Positions 33,501 through 42,905 are shown, counted from the stretch's first letter. The stretch: DNA of 64,000 nt from an uncultured Lachnospiraceae bacterium (GCA_902762955.1 CACWQH010000003.1:17990-81989), one strand, 5' to 3'. Notes: a model not told the origin generated them from the letters alone. Program-made: numbers and translations.

Positions 33501-35972
33501 ATGAAGATAATAAGATGCCACATAGAAAATTTTGGTAAATTCAGTGATTTTACCAAAGAGTTTGATGTCAACAGTAAAAATGTAATATGTGAGGATAACG
33601 GCTGGGGTAAGAGTACTCTTGCAGCCTTTATTAAGGCCATGCTTTACGGCTTTGACAATGATACTAAGAAGGATACCTATGAAAATGAAAGAAAAAGATT
33701 CAATCCATGGCAGGGTGGAGTCTACGGAGGACAGCTTATATTTGAGGCAGGCGGAAAGGTATATGAGGCATCAAGAGTATTCGGTGCAAAGGAAAAGGAT
33801 GATGTTTTTGTTTTAAAGGACGAAGCGACAGGTCTTTCATGCGACGATTATTCAAGCAGACTGGGTGAGGAGCTTTTCGGTCTTGACAGCAAATCCTTTT
33901 CAAGAAGTATATTTGTATCGCAAAATGCCTGTGATACAAGTGTTACTGATGGTATAAGTGCGAAGCTCGGTAATCTTACCGACAGTACTGATGATATAAG
34001 TAATTATGAAAATGCAAGCAAGAGACTTACCAATATACTCAATGCCATGAGTCCCAAGCGCTCCACGGGAGAGATCTTTAAGCAAAAGGATAAGATGACA
34101 GAGCTTAAGCAGGTTATATCTCAGGGCAATGATCTGGAAGGTTCATTGGATAATCTTACAGCTCTCAATAAGAAAGAAAAGGCAGCTATAGAAGAATTAA
34201 AGGAAGAACAAAATATATGGAGCAAAAGACAGCAGGAGACAAGTGTATATAAGGATTTAGAGCTTAAGAAGAAGGAATATGAGAGAATAAATAATTCTTT
34301 AAATGAAAAAAAGGATAGCTACGAGAAGGAAAAGGCTATATTTAAAAAGGGCATACCCAATAAGGACGAGCTTGATGCAAAGCTTGAAACGGCATATTCT
34401 CTGTCAGAAAAAAAGAGTGCTCTTAATATATATAAGTTAAGCGATGACGAAGAGGCAAAGCTTTCCGGTATTGATAAGGTTTTGGAGGATGAAGCAGGTA
34501 AGCTTGAGGAAGAAAAACGTGAAGCGGATTTGCTCGAAAAGGAAATCACGATAGATGAAGAAAACCTTAAAAAAGAACTTGATATTTTAAAGAAAGAGGA
34601 GTCGGAAAATAAAACCGGAGCAGATACGGATAATACAGATAATTCAAAGGATAAGATAAAGGATAGTACAGAAAATGAAGCCGGAGGAATTAAGGATACT
34701 AAAAGCTTAAAGTCAAAAAAAGAGTATGGAAGACTGGTTTTAAAGGATATTGTTTATCTTATAATCGGAATAGGCTGCCTTATTCTTGTTTTAAATTTAA
34801 AAAAGATTATTCCGGCACTTGTTTTTGTTATGGCTATTGCACTGCTTGTGATAATAGTCGGATTATTTGTAAATGTTTATAATTATTTAAGTCTTAAAAA
34901 CGATACTAAATCCTCAGATGGGGATGATAACGGACCGGCTCAACAGTTATCAGGCAATCAAAACAAGATGATCACATATGTGCCTAAAAAGCAGGAGATT
35001 GAAGTATCGTATGAGGAAAAAGAAAAAGGCTTAAATAATAAAAAAGAAAAGCTCAGTGATAAGAAAGAAAGAATTAATGAGCTGGAAAAACTTCGTGAAC
35101 AAAATCTTTATATAAAGAATAATCTGACGGATAAAAAGAATAATTATATAAAGATAAGCGATGAATATAAGAGTACATTTGATGAGATAAAAAGCTATCT
35201 TATCAGTATAGGATTTGAGCCTGAAGAAGATATGTACAGGCAGCTTGACTATCTGGAGGAAAAAACAAGAGATATCGAAGAATTAAAGGCTGCGGTTGAA
35301 AAAGCAGCGAAGGAAAAAGATATATTTGAGATAAATAATGATGTGGACTCGATTTTAAATGCCAAAGAGACAGAATCAAAATATTCTTTAACAGAAATTG
35401 ATGAAAATTTAAGAAGAATAGGTATTGAGATAGAAGGTCACAATAAAAATATCTCGGGTTATAACCGTCAGATAGACGAGTTAGAGGAAAAACTTGAAAA
35501 TATTTATGAATGTGAAAATGAACTCGGGGAATTAAATGAAAGCTATGAGGAAAAGCTTCATAAGTACAAAATGCTCAAAGAAACCGGTACGTTACTTGAA
35601 GAAGCAAAGGCAGAGTTTACCGCTAAATATACAGCACCTATAAAAAACGGTTTTGATAAATACTACGGAATGATTACCGGTAAAGCAGACAATACATACA
35701 GACTTGATGCCAATATTAATCTGTCCCATAAAGAATTGGGACTTGACAGGGAGACAAAATTCCTTAGTATGGGATATAAGGATCTGGTTGGAGTATGCAT
35801 GCGTATGGCTTTGGTGGATGCTATGTTTGAAAAGGAAAAGCCATTTATAATATTTGACGATTCTTTTGTCAATCTTGATAAGGATAAGGTTGATGCGGGA
35901 CTTGGACTTATTGATAAAATAGCAGGGGAATATCAGATTATATATTTTACCTGTCATGAAAGCAGAGCTTAA
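33501..35972 (+). CDS. SbcC/YhaN-like coiled-coil ATPase with internal membrane segment
   Basis: It has 823 residues. Walker A is NGWGKST (33-39), in the YhaN-type form. The C-terminal half-site has a signature-like LSMGYKDL and Walker B PFIIFDDSFVNLD (about 780). Between them are two long heptad-rich arms (about 185-390 and 490-710). In place of a Rad50 zinc hook at the turn, residues about 410-465 hold two hydrophobic helices, and no CxxC is present there. That suggests the tip of the coiled coil is in the membrane. Partner of the preceding phosphoesterase. Confidence 0.87.
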   Translation: MKIIRCHIENFGKFSDFTKEFDVNSKNVICEDNGWGKSTLAAFIKAMLYGFDNDTKKDTYENERKRFNPWQGGVYGGQLIFEAGGKVYEASRVFGAKEKDDVFVLKDEATGLSCDDYSSRLGEELFGLDSKSFSRSIFVSQNACDTSVTDGISAKLGNLTDSTDDISNYENASKRLTNILNAMSPKRSTGEIFKQKDKMTELKQVISQGNDLEGSLDNLTALNKKEKAAIEELKEEQNIWSKRQQETSVYKDLELKKKEYERINNSLNEKKDSYEKEKAIFKKGIPNKDELDAKLETAYSLSEKKSALNIYKLSDDEEAKLSGIDKVLEDEAGKLEEEKREADLLEKEITIDEENLKKELDILKKEESENKTGADTDNTDNSKDKIKDSTENEAGGIKDTKSLKSKKEYGRLVLKDIVYLIIGIGCLILVLNLKKIIPALVFVMAIALLVIIVGLFVNVYNYLSLKNDTKSSDGDDNGPAQQLSGNQNKMITYVPKKQEIEVSYEEKEKGLNNKKEKLSDKKERINELEKLREQNLYIKNNLTDKKNNYIKISDEYKSTFDEIKSYLISIGFEPEEDMYRQLDYLEEKTRDIEELKAAVEKAAKEKDIFEINNDVDSILNAKETESKYSLTEIDENLRRIGIEIEGHNKNISGYNRQIDELEEKLENIYECENELGELNESYEEKLHKYKMLKETGTLLEEAKAEFTAKYTAPIKNGFDKYYGMITGKADNTYRLDANINLSHKELGLDRETKFLSMGYKDLVGVCMRMALVDAMFEKEKPFIIFDDSFVNLDKDKVDAGLGLIDKIAGEYQIIYFTCHESRA

Positions 35973-36010
35973 TATTTTCAATATAAAAAATACATCATGG
36001 GAGAGTAAAT

Positions 36011-37576
36011 ATGGGAGTATTAGATGGTTTAGAACCAAAAAAAGTTTTTAAATATTTTGAAAGGATTGCTTCGATTCCGCACGGATCAAGAAATACAAGG
36101 ATGATAAGCGATTGTCTAGCAGCTTTTGCCGAAGAAAGAGGTCTTCGATATATACAGGATGAGGCCGGAAATGTAATAATCTTTAAAGATGGAACAAAGG
36201 GCTATGAAAACTCACCGGCTGTAATTATTCAGGGTCATATGGATATGGTGTGTGAAAAGACTCCGGATTCTTGTATCAATTTTGAAAGGGATGGGTTAGA
36301 GCTTGCCAAGACAGACGAGTATATCTATGCCAAGGGTACAACTCTTGGTGGAGACGATGGCATAGCGGTTGCTTTTGCGCTTGCAATACTTGATTCAGAG
36401 GATATACCGCATCCGCCGCTTGAGGTGGTTATAACTGTTGATGAGGAGATTGGTATGCTTGGGGCTTCTGCACTTGATTGTTCAAAGCTTAAATCAAAGA
36501 TTATGCTCAATCTTGATTCGGAGGATGAGGGGCAGCTTTTAGTAAGCTGTGCAGGAGGAGCGACTGTTACACTCAGATATCCTGCACCGGTTCAGCCGGT
36601 TAAACCGTCGCATGACGGATTGTTAAAGGGAATTATTGACGATGACAGTTATTTTAGGGTTAAGCTCAGTGTTACCGGAGTTACAGGCGGTCATTCGGGC
36701 ATTGAAATTCATAAGCAGGGAGCAAATGCCGATATGGTGCTTGGCAGAGCCCTGAATTATCTCAACAAATCCGAGGATGTATATATAAATCTTGTTGAGG
36801 TATGGGGAGGACTTAAGGACAATGCTATACCTAAGGAAGCGTATGCTGTAATTGATGTATATCTTGATGAGGATACTCCGGAACAGATTGAGTTTGTTCA
36901 AAGGGTGGTTTTTGATAAGGTTGCTGCACTGGATAAGATTCTAAAGAACGAATACAAAAAAACCGATCCGGATATAAAGCTTAGTGTTGAGAGGATAATG
37001 GTTACTGATGAAACACCTGATGATGAGATGGTCAACTTCAGTGCCGATTATAAAAATCCTACAGATGAGTTTGTAACTATTTTAGCAGCCGTTCCAAATG
37101 GTGTAAAAAAGATGAGTCAGGATATAGACGGACTTGTGCAGACATCACTTAATCTTGGAATTATGAGTACTGAGAAGATAGCTTTAAACAGAGAAATCAA
37201 GATGGTATTTTCTGTAAGAAGCAGTGTGAGCTCGGAAAAGGAAGAGCTTATCGATATTATAGGAGCTCTTGCTAAAATCTTTGATGGAACCATCAAGGTT
37301 ACCGGTGAATATCCTGCATGGGAATACAAAGAGGATTCTAAGCTGAGAGAGATAATGTATGATGCGTATGTGGATTTATTTGGAGAAAAACCTACCATAG
37401 AGGCTGTACATGCGGGCCTTGAATGTGGTATATTTGCAGGAAAGATAAAAGATCTCGACTGTGTATCCATAGGACCTCGCATGGAGGCTATTCATACAAC
37501 GGATGAAAAGCTGTATATAGAAAGTACTAAGAAATATTGGAATTACGTACTTGAGATATTGAAGAGATTAAAGTAG
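36011..37576 (+). CDS. pepD: Beta-Ala-His / aminoacyl-histidine dipeptidase, M20 family
   Basis: Zinc dipeptidase with broad specificity for Xaa-His and other dipeptides. It has 521 residues. Metal and catalytic residues of the family are present: H76 and D78 (QGHMDM), D115 (GGDDG), catalytic E145 with E146 (VDEEIG), D169 (NLDSED), and late H467 (AVHAGLECG). GGHSGIEIH marks the dimerisation (lid) domain. It probably supplies amino acids from imported peptides. Cytoplasmic; no signal peptide. Confidence 0.94.
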   Translation: MGVLDGLEPKKVFKYFERIASIPHGSRNTRMISDCLAAFAEERGLRYIQDEAGNVIIFKDGTKGYENSPAVIIQGHMDMVCEKTPDSCINFERDGLELAKTDEYIYAKGTTLGGDDGIAVAFALAILDSEDIPHPPLEVVITVDEEIGMLGASALDCSKLKSKIMLNLDSEDEGQLLVSCAGGATVTLRYPAPVQPVKPSHDGLLKGIIDDDSYFRVKLSVTGVTGGHSGIEIHKQGANADMVLGRALNYLNKSEDVYINLVEVWGGLKDNAIPKEAYAVIDVYLDEDTPEQIEFVQRVVFDKVAALDKILKNEYKKTDPDIKLSVERIMVTDETPDDEMVNFSADYKNPTDEFVTILAAVPNGVKKMSQDIDGLVQTSLNLGIMSTEKIALNREIKMVFSVRSSVSSEKEELIDIIGALAKIFDGTIKVTGEYPAWEYKEDSKLREIMYDAYVDLFGEKPTIEAVHAGLECGIFAGKIKDLDCVSIGPRMEAIHTTDEKLYIESTKKYWNYVLEILKRLK

Positions 37577-37639
37577 TTTAAGCAGTAGAATTAAAAATAG
37601 TATCTTTTAAAGAGAATTAACTTAGTTAGGAGGAAAGCT

Positions 37640-38686
37640 ATGTCGGCTTGGGAGGCAAATGTAAGAAGGGTTGAACCGTATGTACCGGGAGAACAGCCTA
37701 AGGAAAAGAACATAATAAAATTAAATACCAATGAAAATCCATATCCACCGTCACCGAGGGTTTTGGCAAAGGCAGTTGAACTGGAAAAGCTAAGACTTTA
37801 TCCGGATGATAAGGCGACTCTTTTGGTAGATGAGATAGCCGGATATCATGGTTTAAAGAACAGTCAGGTTTTTGTTGGTGTAGGTTCTGATGATGTACTT
37901 GCCATGGCATTTATGACATTTTTTAATTCCAGTAAAAATATACTTTTTCCGGATATAACCTATTCATTTTATGATGTATGGGCTGAACTGCTTGGTATAC
38001 CTTATGAGAGACCTGAGCTTGATGAAACATTTAATATAAAGGCAGAAGATTATTACAAGGAAAACGGCGGAGTTGTAATTGCCAATCCAAATGCACCTAC
38101 AGGTATAGCAAGACCTCTTTCATTTATCGAAGATATAGTAAAGCACAATCAGGATGTGGTTGTTATCGTAGATGAGGCATATGTTGATTTTGGAGGAGAG
38201 AGTTCGCTTCCTTTGATTGATACATATGATAATCTTCTGGTAGTAAGAACCTTTTCAAAATCACGTTCCATGGCCGGACTTCGTATAGGTTATGCTATGG
38301 GTAGTGAAAAGCTTATAAAATACATGAGTGATGTTAAATTCTCATATAACTCATATACCATGAATATGCCTTCGATTATACTTGGCGCAGAAAGCTTAAA
38401 GGATGATGAGTATTTTAAAGAGACTGTGGCAAAAGTTGTTGCTACGAGAGAGTGGTTTAAGCAGGAGATAGAAGGGCTTGGATTTAAGGTGCTTCCGTCA
38501 TCAACTAACTTCCTTTTTATAACTCATGAAAAAATATCTGCCAAAGAGATATTTGAAAAGGCAAGAGAAGAAAAAATATTTGTTAGATATTTTAATAAGC
38601 CGCGTATTGATAATTATTTAAGAGTAACCATCGGAACAGATGATGAAATGAAAGCATTTTTAGAGCTCTTGAAAAAAATTGTATAA
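37640..38686 (+). CDS. hisC: Histidinol-phosphate aminotransferase
   Basis: PLP enzyme of histidine synthesis, transferring the amino group between glutamate and imidazole acetol phosphate. It has 348 residues and is a class I/II fold. The PLP lysine is K207 in TFSKSRSMAGLRIGY, with NPNAPTG and DEAYVDFG upstream. The RBS is TAGGAGGA. No other his gene is nearby, so related aminotransferase activity cannot be excluded. It is followed by a terminator. Confidence 0.9.
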   Translation: MSAWEANVRRVEPYVPGEQPKEKNIIKLNTNENPYPPSPRVLAKAVELEKLRLYPDDKATLLVDEIAGYHGLKNSQVFVGVGSDDVLAMAFMTFFNSSKNILFPDITYSFYDVWAELLGIPYERPELDETFNIKAEDYYKENGGVVIANPNAPTGIARPLSFIEDIVKHNQDVVVIVDEAYVDFGGESSLPLIDTYDNLLVVRTFSKSRSMAGLRIGYAMGSEKLIKYMSDVKFSYNSYTMNMPSIILGAESLKDDEYFKETVAKVVATREWFKQEIEGLGFKVLPSSTNFLFITHEKISAKEIFEKAREEKIFVRYFNKPRIDNYLRVTIGTDDEMKAFLELLKKIV

Positions 38687-38726
38687 ATTTTTATATTTTT
38701 ATAAAGCAAGTAAATATAATGCTTTA

Positions 38727-38768
38727 AAAGCATCGTTGTAAACTTTCGGATACAATGGTGCTTTTTTT
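38727..38768 (+). terminator. Terminator after hisC
   Basis: Arms 38727-38740 and 38751-38764 pair over 14 bp with two G:U pairs, loop of 10, then a run of T. Confidence 0.88.
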
Positions 38769-38772
38769 ATAC

Positions 38773-38801
38773 TTGCATTGCAACAACGTCGAGGATATAA
38801 T
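38773..38801 (+). promoter_or_regulatory. Promoter of the DUF5688 gene
   Basis: TTGCAT (38773-38778), 17 nt, perfect TATAAT (38796-38801). It begins immediately after the hisC terminator. Confidence 0.75.
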
Positions 38802-38876
38802 TTATTTGTCTTTGTAAAATCTTTATTTAATTCCGTTTTTCCCATTTATAATTTTATAATGGATAGGAGAAGCAAT

Positions 38877-39758
38877 ATGGATTTAAATGAATTTACTTTA
38901 ATGGTGTGTGACAATATCAGAGAATATCTTACGGCATATGATGTCGATGAGATATATGAAAGGGAAGTGGTTAAAAACAACGGTGTAATTTATAAGGGGA
39001 TAGTGCTTTCAAAAAATGAAAGGGATTCAGCTCCGACCATTTATATGGAGTACTATTATGACCTTTATAAGAAGGGAAAAAGTATCGAAGATATTACGAA
39101 GCTTATACTTGAAAACTATAGGGATTCAATTGATAAGCTTGAGGTTTTGGAGGAGCATGCAAATAATCTTGATGACTATAAGGATAAATTATTTATCAAG
39201 GTTGTTAATTACGAAAAAAATAAATCCAATCTTGAGGATTGTCCGTTTATTCCGTTTCTTGATATGGCTATAACCTTTAGATATCTGGTACATAAGGATG
39301 AAAAAAATGTATCCTCCACCATTGTTAAAAATGTGTTGATGGATAGCTGGGGACTAAATACGCATACTCTCTATAAGATTGCATATGACAATACCAGGGT
39401 GCTTTTTCCTCCGCTTTTGAAAAAGATGTCGGAGATAATAAAGCTTTGGTCTGCAAGAGATGTATATATTCCGGAAAATGACATATATGTGCTTACCAAT
39501 GAATGTGGAATAAACGGTGCGGCATATATAACGTATAAGGAAATATTGGAGGAATTTAGTCAAAATAAGTCGAAGGAGTATTATATCATACCGTCGAGCA
39601 TACATGAGCTTATTTTGATACCCAAAGAAATGGAAGAGGATACAGATTCGTTAAAGATGTTTATAAAAGAGGTCAATAAGCATGCTATTCCCAAGATAGA
39701 TTTTCTGTCTGACAATCTTTATTTTTATAATAGAGAAAATGGCATAAAACTTGTCTGA
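38877..39758 (+). CDS. DUF5688 family protein
   Basis: It has 293 residues from ATG 38877 with RBS AGGAGAA; a 33-codon upstream extension contains the promoter and is rejected. Family features seen by eye are VVKNNGVIYKGIVLS, the APTIYMEYYYDLYKKG block and the RDVYIPENDIYVLTNECGINGA block. It is soluble, with no membrane helix or known catalytic motif. DUF5688 proteins occur in many copies in Lachnospiraceae genomes and have no known function. Confidence 0.85.
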   Translation: MDLNEFTLMVCDNIREYLTAYDVDEIYEREVVKNNGVIYKGIVLSKNERDSAPTIYMEYYYDLYKKGKSIEDITKLILENYRDSIDKLEVLEEHANNLDDYKDKLFIKVVNYEKNKSNLEDCPFIPFLDMAITFRYLVHKDEKNVSSTIVKNVLMDSWGLNTHTLYKIAYDNTRVLFPPLLKKMSEIIKLWSARDVYIPENDIYVLTNECGINGAAYITYKEILEEFSQNKSKEYYIIPSSIHELILIPKEMEEDTDSLKMFIKEVNKHAIPKIDFLSDNLYFYNRENGIKLV

Positions 39759-39785
39759 TTTGTATTATAAAAATAATTAAACGTC

Positions 39786-39814
39786 TTGACTAAAATAAAA
39801 CAATGTGCTATTTT
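39786..39814 (+). promoter_or_regulatory. Promoter of the cold-shock gene
   Basis: TTGACT (39786-39791), 17 nt, TATTTT (39809-39814). The leader is about 42 nt, short for a cold-shock gene, so no long thermosensor leader is present. Confidence 0.55.
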
Positions 39815-39862
39815 ATAGTAGCATAAAAATATGCGAGATTTTATATTTGGAGGGGCTTTATC

Positions 39863-40066
39863 ATGGCAAAAGGTACAGTAAAATGGTTCAATAACCAGAA
39901 GGGCTTTGGATTTATCACAGACGAGAACGGACAGGATGTATTCGTTCATTTCACAGGTCTTAACATGGAAGGATTTAAGACTCTTGAGGAAAATCAGTCT
40001 GTAGAATTCGAAGTTGTTGAAGGTGCAAAGGGACCTCAGGCAACCAATGTAACTGTTATAAAGTAG
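39863..40066 (+). CDS. Cold-shock protein (CspA family)
   Basis: Single-stranded nucleic-acid chaperone of 67 residues forming one five-stranded OB fold. The RNA-binding motifs KGFGFIT (RNP1, 13-19) and VFVHF (RNP2) are intact. The RBS TTGGAGGGG is strong. It is monocistronic, with its own promoter and a terminator about 110 nt downstream. Confidence 0.97.
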   Translation: MAKGTVKWFNNQKGFGFITDENGQDVFVHFTGLNMEGFKTLEENQSVEFEVVEGAKGPQATNVTVIK

Positions 40067-40176
40067 TTACAACTTAATCACGTAACATCGTACCTATTTA
40101 AATATATTCTGTAGTATTTTTTAGTACAAAATTATGAATTGGGATTTGTTATATCATTGAGTTAAAGCTTGAAATG

Positions 40177-40205
40177 GCTGTCACGTTTCGTGACAGCTGT
40201 TTTTA
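40177..40205 (+). terminator. Terminator of the cold-shock gene
   Basis: GCTGTCACG (40177-40185), TTT loop, CGTGACAGC (40189-40197), then TGTTTTTAG. Confidence 0.88.
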
Positions 40206-40238
40206 GTTTCAAAATAATTTGGATAACTGACACAAAAA

Positions 40239-40291
40239 GTGCCTAAAATATAGTAATCATATTTGACAAAAACAGGTAAATGGCATACAAT
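40239..40291 (+). promoter_or_regulatory. tetR promoter with upstream 24-bp motif
   Basis: A strong promoter, TTGACA (40263-40268), 17 nt, TACAAT (40286-40291), is directly preceded by a 24-bp motif (40239-40262). That motif matches arm 2 of the hairpin before rarA (41418-41441) at 21 of 24 positions. Confidence 0.65.
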
Positions 40292-40343
40292 TATAAGCAG
40301 TTGTATGGGGAGATTATAACCGAAGAGAGAGGGGGACTTTTTT

Positions 40344-40955
40344 GTGGCAGAAAACTTTGTTTCAAGAAAGTATAGAATAGTATCCTCTGCTATAGATTTA
40401 ATCAGTGAATTGGGTCTTTCTGCATTGACCACACACAATCTTGCGGAAAAAGAAAACACTTCTGAAGCACTTATGTACAAATATTTCAGTGGCATCGATG
40501 AGGTTTTGGTTGAGGTTGTGGATTACTATTCTAGCTTTGATGAAGGTATCAGAAAAACAGTAAGCTCAAAAGATATTTCTTATGTAGAAAAGATAAGAAT
40601 GTATTTTAATGATTATGCAACCTACTATGATAATTATTATTCGTTATCGACACTTATGCTTCAGTATGAAGAATTGTTGCATAATATAAATACCAGAGAT
40701 AAGATTTCACTTTGCATCACACAGCGTAGACAGTTTGTCGAAGATATGTTTAAGGGTGCGATAAAAGAGGGTGAGATTGTTAAAACCTTTACACCGGAGG
40801 AATTGGCAAACAATGCAACCGGTATGCTTATGACACATATTTTAGTCAGAAGAATTACCTATCATAAAAAGACATTTAAACAGGAATTCATGGAAAACCT
40901 TGATAAATGGCTTGATTTATTAATAATTTCGGATCGGAAAGGAGAAGAGGATTAA
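40344..40955 (+). CDS. TetR-family transcriptional regulator
   Basis: It has 203 residues, beginning with GTG 8 nt after a run of G (AGAGGGGG). Residues 8-55 form the TetR helix-turn-helix (IVSSAIDLISELGLSALTTHNLAE then EALMYKYFSGIDEVL). The C-terminal ligand/dimer domain is helical and unspecific. The stop overlaps the ATG of the next gene by one base, so the two are translationally coupled. Ligand and targets are unknown; the motif at its promoter recurs before rarA. Confidence 0.88.
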   Translation: MAENFVSRKYRIVSSAIDLISELGLSALTTHNLAEKENTSEALMYKYFSGIDEVLVEVVDYYSSFDEGIRKTVSSKDISYVEKIRMYFNDYATYYDNYYSLSTLMLQYEELLHNINTRDKISLCITQRRQFVEDMFKGAIKEGEIVKTFTPEELANNATGMLMTHILVRRITYHKKTFKQEFMENLDKWLDLLIISDRKGEED

Positions 40956-41344
40956 TGAAGGTTTTGGTAGCAGAGGATGATATAGCAAGTGGAAAGTTCA
41001 TGGAGAAGCTTTTATCAAAGTATGGTGAGGTAGTACTTGCCAGAGATGGTATAGCAGCCGTAGATGAATTTGTCAATGCTGTCAATAATAATGAAAAATT
41101 TGATCTTATCTGCATGGATATCATGATGCCAAAGATAGATGGGTATAAGGCGCTTGCATCTATAAGGGATGCAGAGAGAAAGCTTGGTCTTGCAAGAGAT
41201 TCAAGATGTAAGGTTATTATGATAAGTGCTCTTGATGAAGGCTTTGATTCAAGCTATGCAAGTGATGATTACGAGGAGTACATGTGTAAACCTATCGATA
41301 TAATAAAATTCGATGAGATTATAAAGAAACTGGGACTACAATAA
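40955..41344 (+). CDS. Stand-alone response-regulator receiver (CheY-like)
   Basis: It has 129 residues, one receiver domain and no output domain. The acidic pair D8/D9, phospho-acceptor D55 (CMDIMMPKIDG), S91 and K112 (CKPID) are all present, so it should be phosphorylatable. No histidine kinase lies nearby. Coupling to the preceding TetR gene suggests the two act together; how is unknown. Confidence 0.92.
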   Translation: MKVLVAEDDIASGKFMEKLLSKYGEVVLARDGIAAVDEFVNAVNNNEKFDLICMDIMMPKIDGYKALASIRDAERKLGLARDSRCKVIMISALDEGFDSSYASDDYEEYMCKPIDIIKFDEIIKKLGLQ

Positions 41345-41350
41345 TATTAT

Positions 41351-41452
41351 CATGGGATGTATATAATTAACAAATTTTAGGCACTAAGCATGGCGTTAAG
41401 TAACACGTGCCATGCGTGTGCCTAAAATATGTTAATTATATATGTTCCGTGG
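41351..41452 (+). other. Long near-perfect stem-loop upstream of rarA
   Basis: Bases 41351-41395 pair with 41407-41451 over about 43 positions with only a few mismatches near 41373 and 41385-41388, and about 11 unpaired bases at the tip. Several pairs are G:U, which favours an RNA-level structure. The stem base touches the GGGGAG ribosome binding site (41451-41456) of rarA. Confidence 0.85.
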
Positions 41453-41463
41453 GGAGACTGGCT

Positions 41464-42798
41464 ATGGATTTGTTTGATTATATGCGTGAGAATAGCAAAG
41501 AAAAGGATTCTCCGCTGGCAAAGAGACTTAGACCGACAACGCTCGATGAGGTTGTTGGTCAAGAACATATATTGGGAGCCGATAAGCTTTTATACCGTAT
41601 AATCAAAGCGGACAAGCTTAGCTCCATAATACTTTACGGCCCGCCCGGAACGGGCAAAACAACATTGGCTATGGTCATAGCCAATTCTACAAGTGCTAAT
41701 TTCAGAGAGATAAATGCAACCACCTCCGGTAAGAAGGACATCGGAGAGGTTGTAAACGAGGCACAGGATAATCTTAAAATGTATGGTAAAAAGACCATAC
41801 TTTTTGTTGACGAGATTCACAGATTCAACAAAGCACAGCAGGATTATCTTTTGCCTTTTGTTGAGGATGGAACAGTTATACTTATTGGTGCGACTACCGA
41901 AAATCCTTATTTTGAGGTCAATAATGCGCTTGTATCACGTTCAACGATATTTCAATTAAAACCGCTTTCAAAAGAAAATATTGAAGTGCTTATAAGACGA
42001 GCCGTATCTGATGTGGAAAAGGGTATGGGTTCTTTTGATGCTGTTATCACGGATGAGGCAGTAAGCTTTCTTGCCGATGTTTCTGAGGGAGATGCCAGAA
42101 CTGCCTTAAATGCGATTGAGCTTGGTATACTTTCTACGGAAAGAGATGAAAAAACCGGCAAGATTGTCATAGATTTATCTGTAGCGGAGGAATGTGTTCA
42201 AAGGCGCAATATAAAGTATGATAAGGATGGGGATAATCACTATGATGTGATATCGGCATTTATAAAAAGTATGCGGGGTTCAGATCCCGATGCGGCGGTC
42301 TACTGGCTTGCCAAGATGCTATACGCAGGTGAGAGCGTAACCTTTATAGCAAGACGAATTATGATTTGCGCATGTGAGGATGTGGGAAATGCCGACCCGC
42401 AGGCTATAGTTGTTGCAACGGCCTGTGCCCAGGCGGTCGAAAGAGTGGGAATGCCGGAGTCACAGCTTATACTTGCTCATGCAGCCATATATGTTGCCTG
42501 TGCACCTAAAAGCAATTCGGTTACCAACGCCATATATGCAGCCATGGATGCTGTAAAAAACACGGCAAATGCAGCAGTTCCCAATCATTTGAGGGATGCG
42601 CATTATTCGGGTTCCAAAAATCTTGGAAATGTGGGCTACAAATATGCACATGATTATCCAAAGCATTATGTAGAACAACAATATCTGCCGGATAATCTGA
42701 TGGGGAGCGTATTTTATGAGCCGGGAGATAACGGCTATGAGAAGGACATCAAAAAATGGTTTAATTTTATAAAGGATGATGATAAAAAGCCTGAATAG
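41464..42798 (+). CDS. rarA: RarA/MgsA replication-associated AAA+ ATPase
   Basis: Acts at stalled replication forks, related to clamp-loader ATPases. It has 445 residues from ATG 41464 (MDLFDYMREN), with GGGGAG as RBS; an upstream ATG at 41407 lies inside the hairpin and is rejected. Visible are RLRPTTLDEVVGQEHI, Walker A GPPGTGKT (about 60-67), Walker B FVDEIHRFNK, sensor GATTENP, and the C-terminal RarA tetramerisation region (RDAHYSGSKNLG). Confidence 0.95.
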   Translation: MDLFDYMRENSKEKDSPLAKRLRPTTLDEVVGQEHILGADKLLYRIIKADKLSSIILYGPPGTGKTTLAMVIANSTSANFREINATTSGKKDIGEVVNEAQDNLKMYGKKTILFVDEIHRFNKAQQDYLLPFVEDGTVILIGATTENPYFEVNNALVSRSTIFQLKPLSKENIEVLIRRAVSDVEKGMGSFDAVITDEAVSFLADVSEGDARTALNAIELGILSTERDEKTGKIVIDLSVAEECVQRRNIKYDKDGDNHYDVISAFIKSMRGSDPDAAVYWLAKMLYAGESVTFIARRIMICACEDVGNADPQAIVVATACAQAVERVGMPESQLILAHAAIYVACAPKSNSVTNAIYAAMDAVKNTANAAVPNHLRDAHYSGSKNLGNVGYKYAHDYPKHYVEQQYLPDNLMGSVFYEPGDNGYEKDIKKWFNFIKDDDKKPE

Positions 42799-42905
42799 TT
42801 TTTAATTTTAATAAAATCTTAAAAGTTTAAGCTATATATTTATAATTATATTTTTTATATAATCAAATAGTCGGAAGAAATCATTATAAAAACGGGAGAG
42901 GCGTT

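Noticed and set aside
42800-42905. Promoter of the efflux cassette at TATAAT 42858-42863
   Set aside because: A good -10 is present but no acceptable -35 at 16 to 18 nt, in a run of pure AT sequence where TATAAT is expected by chance.
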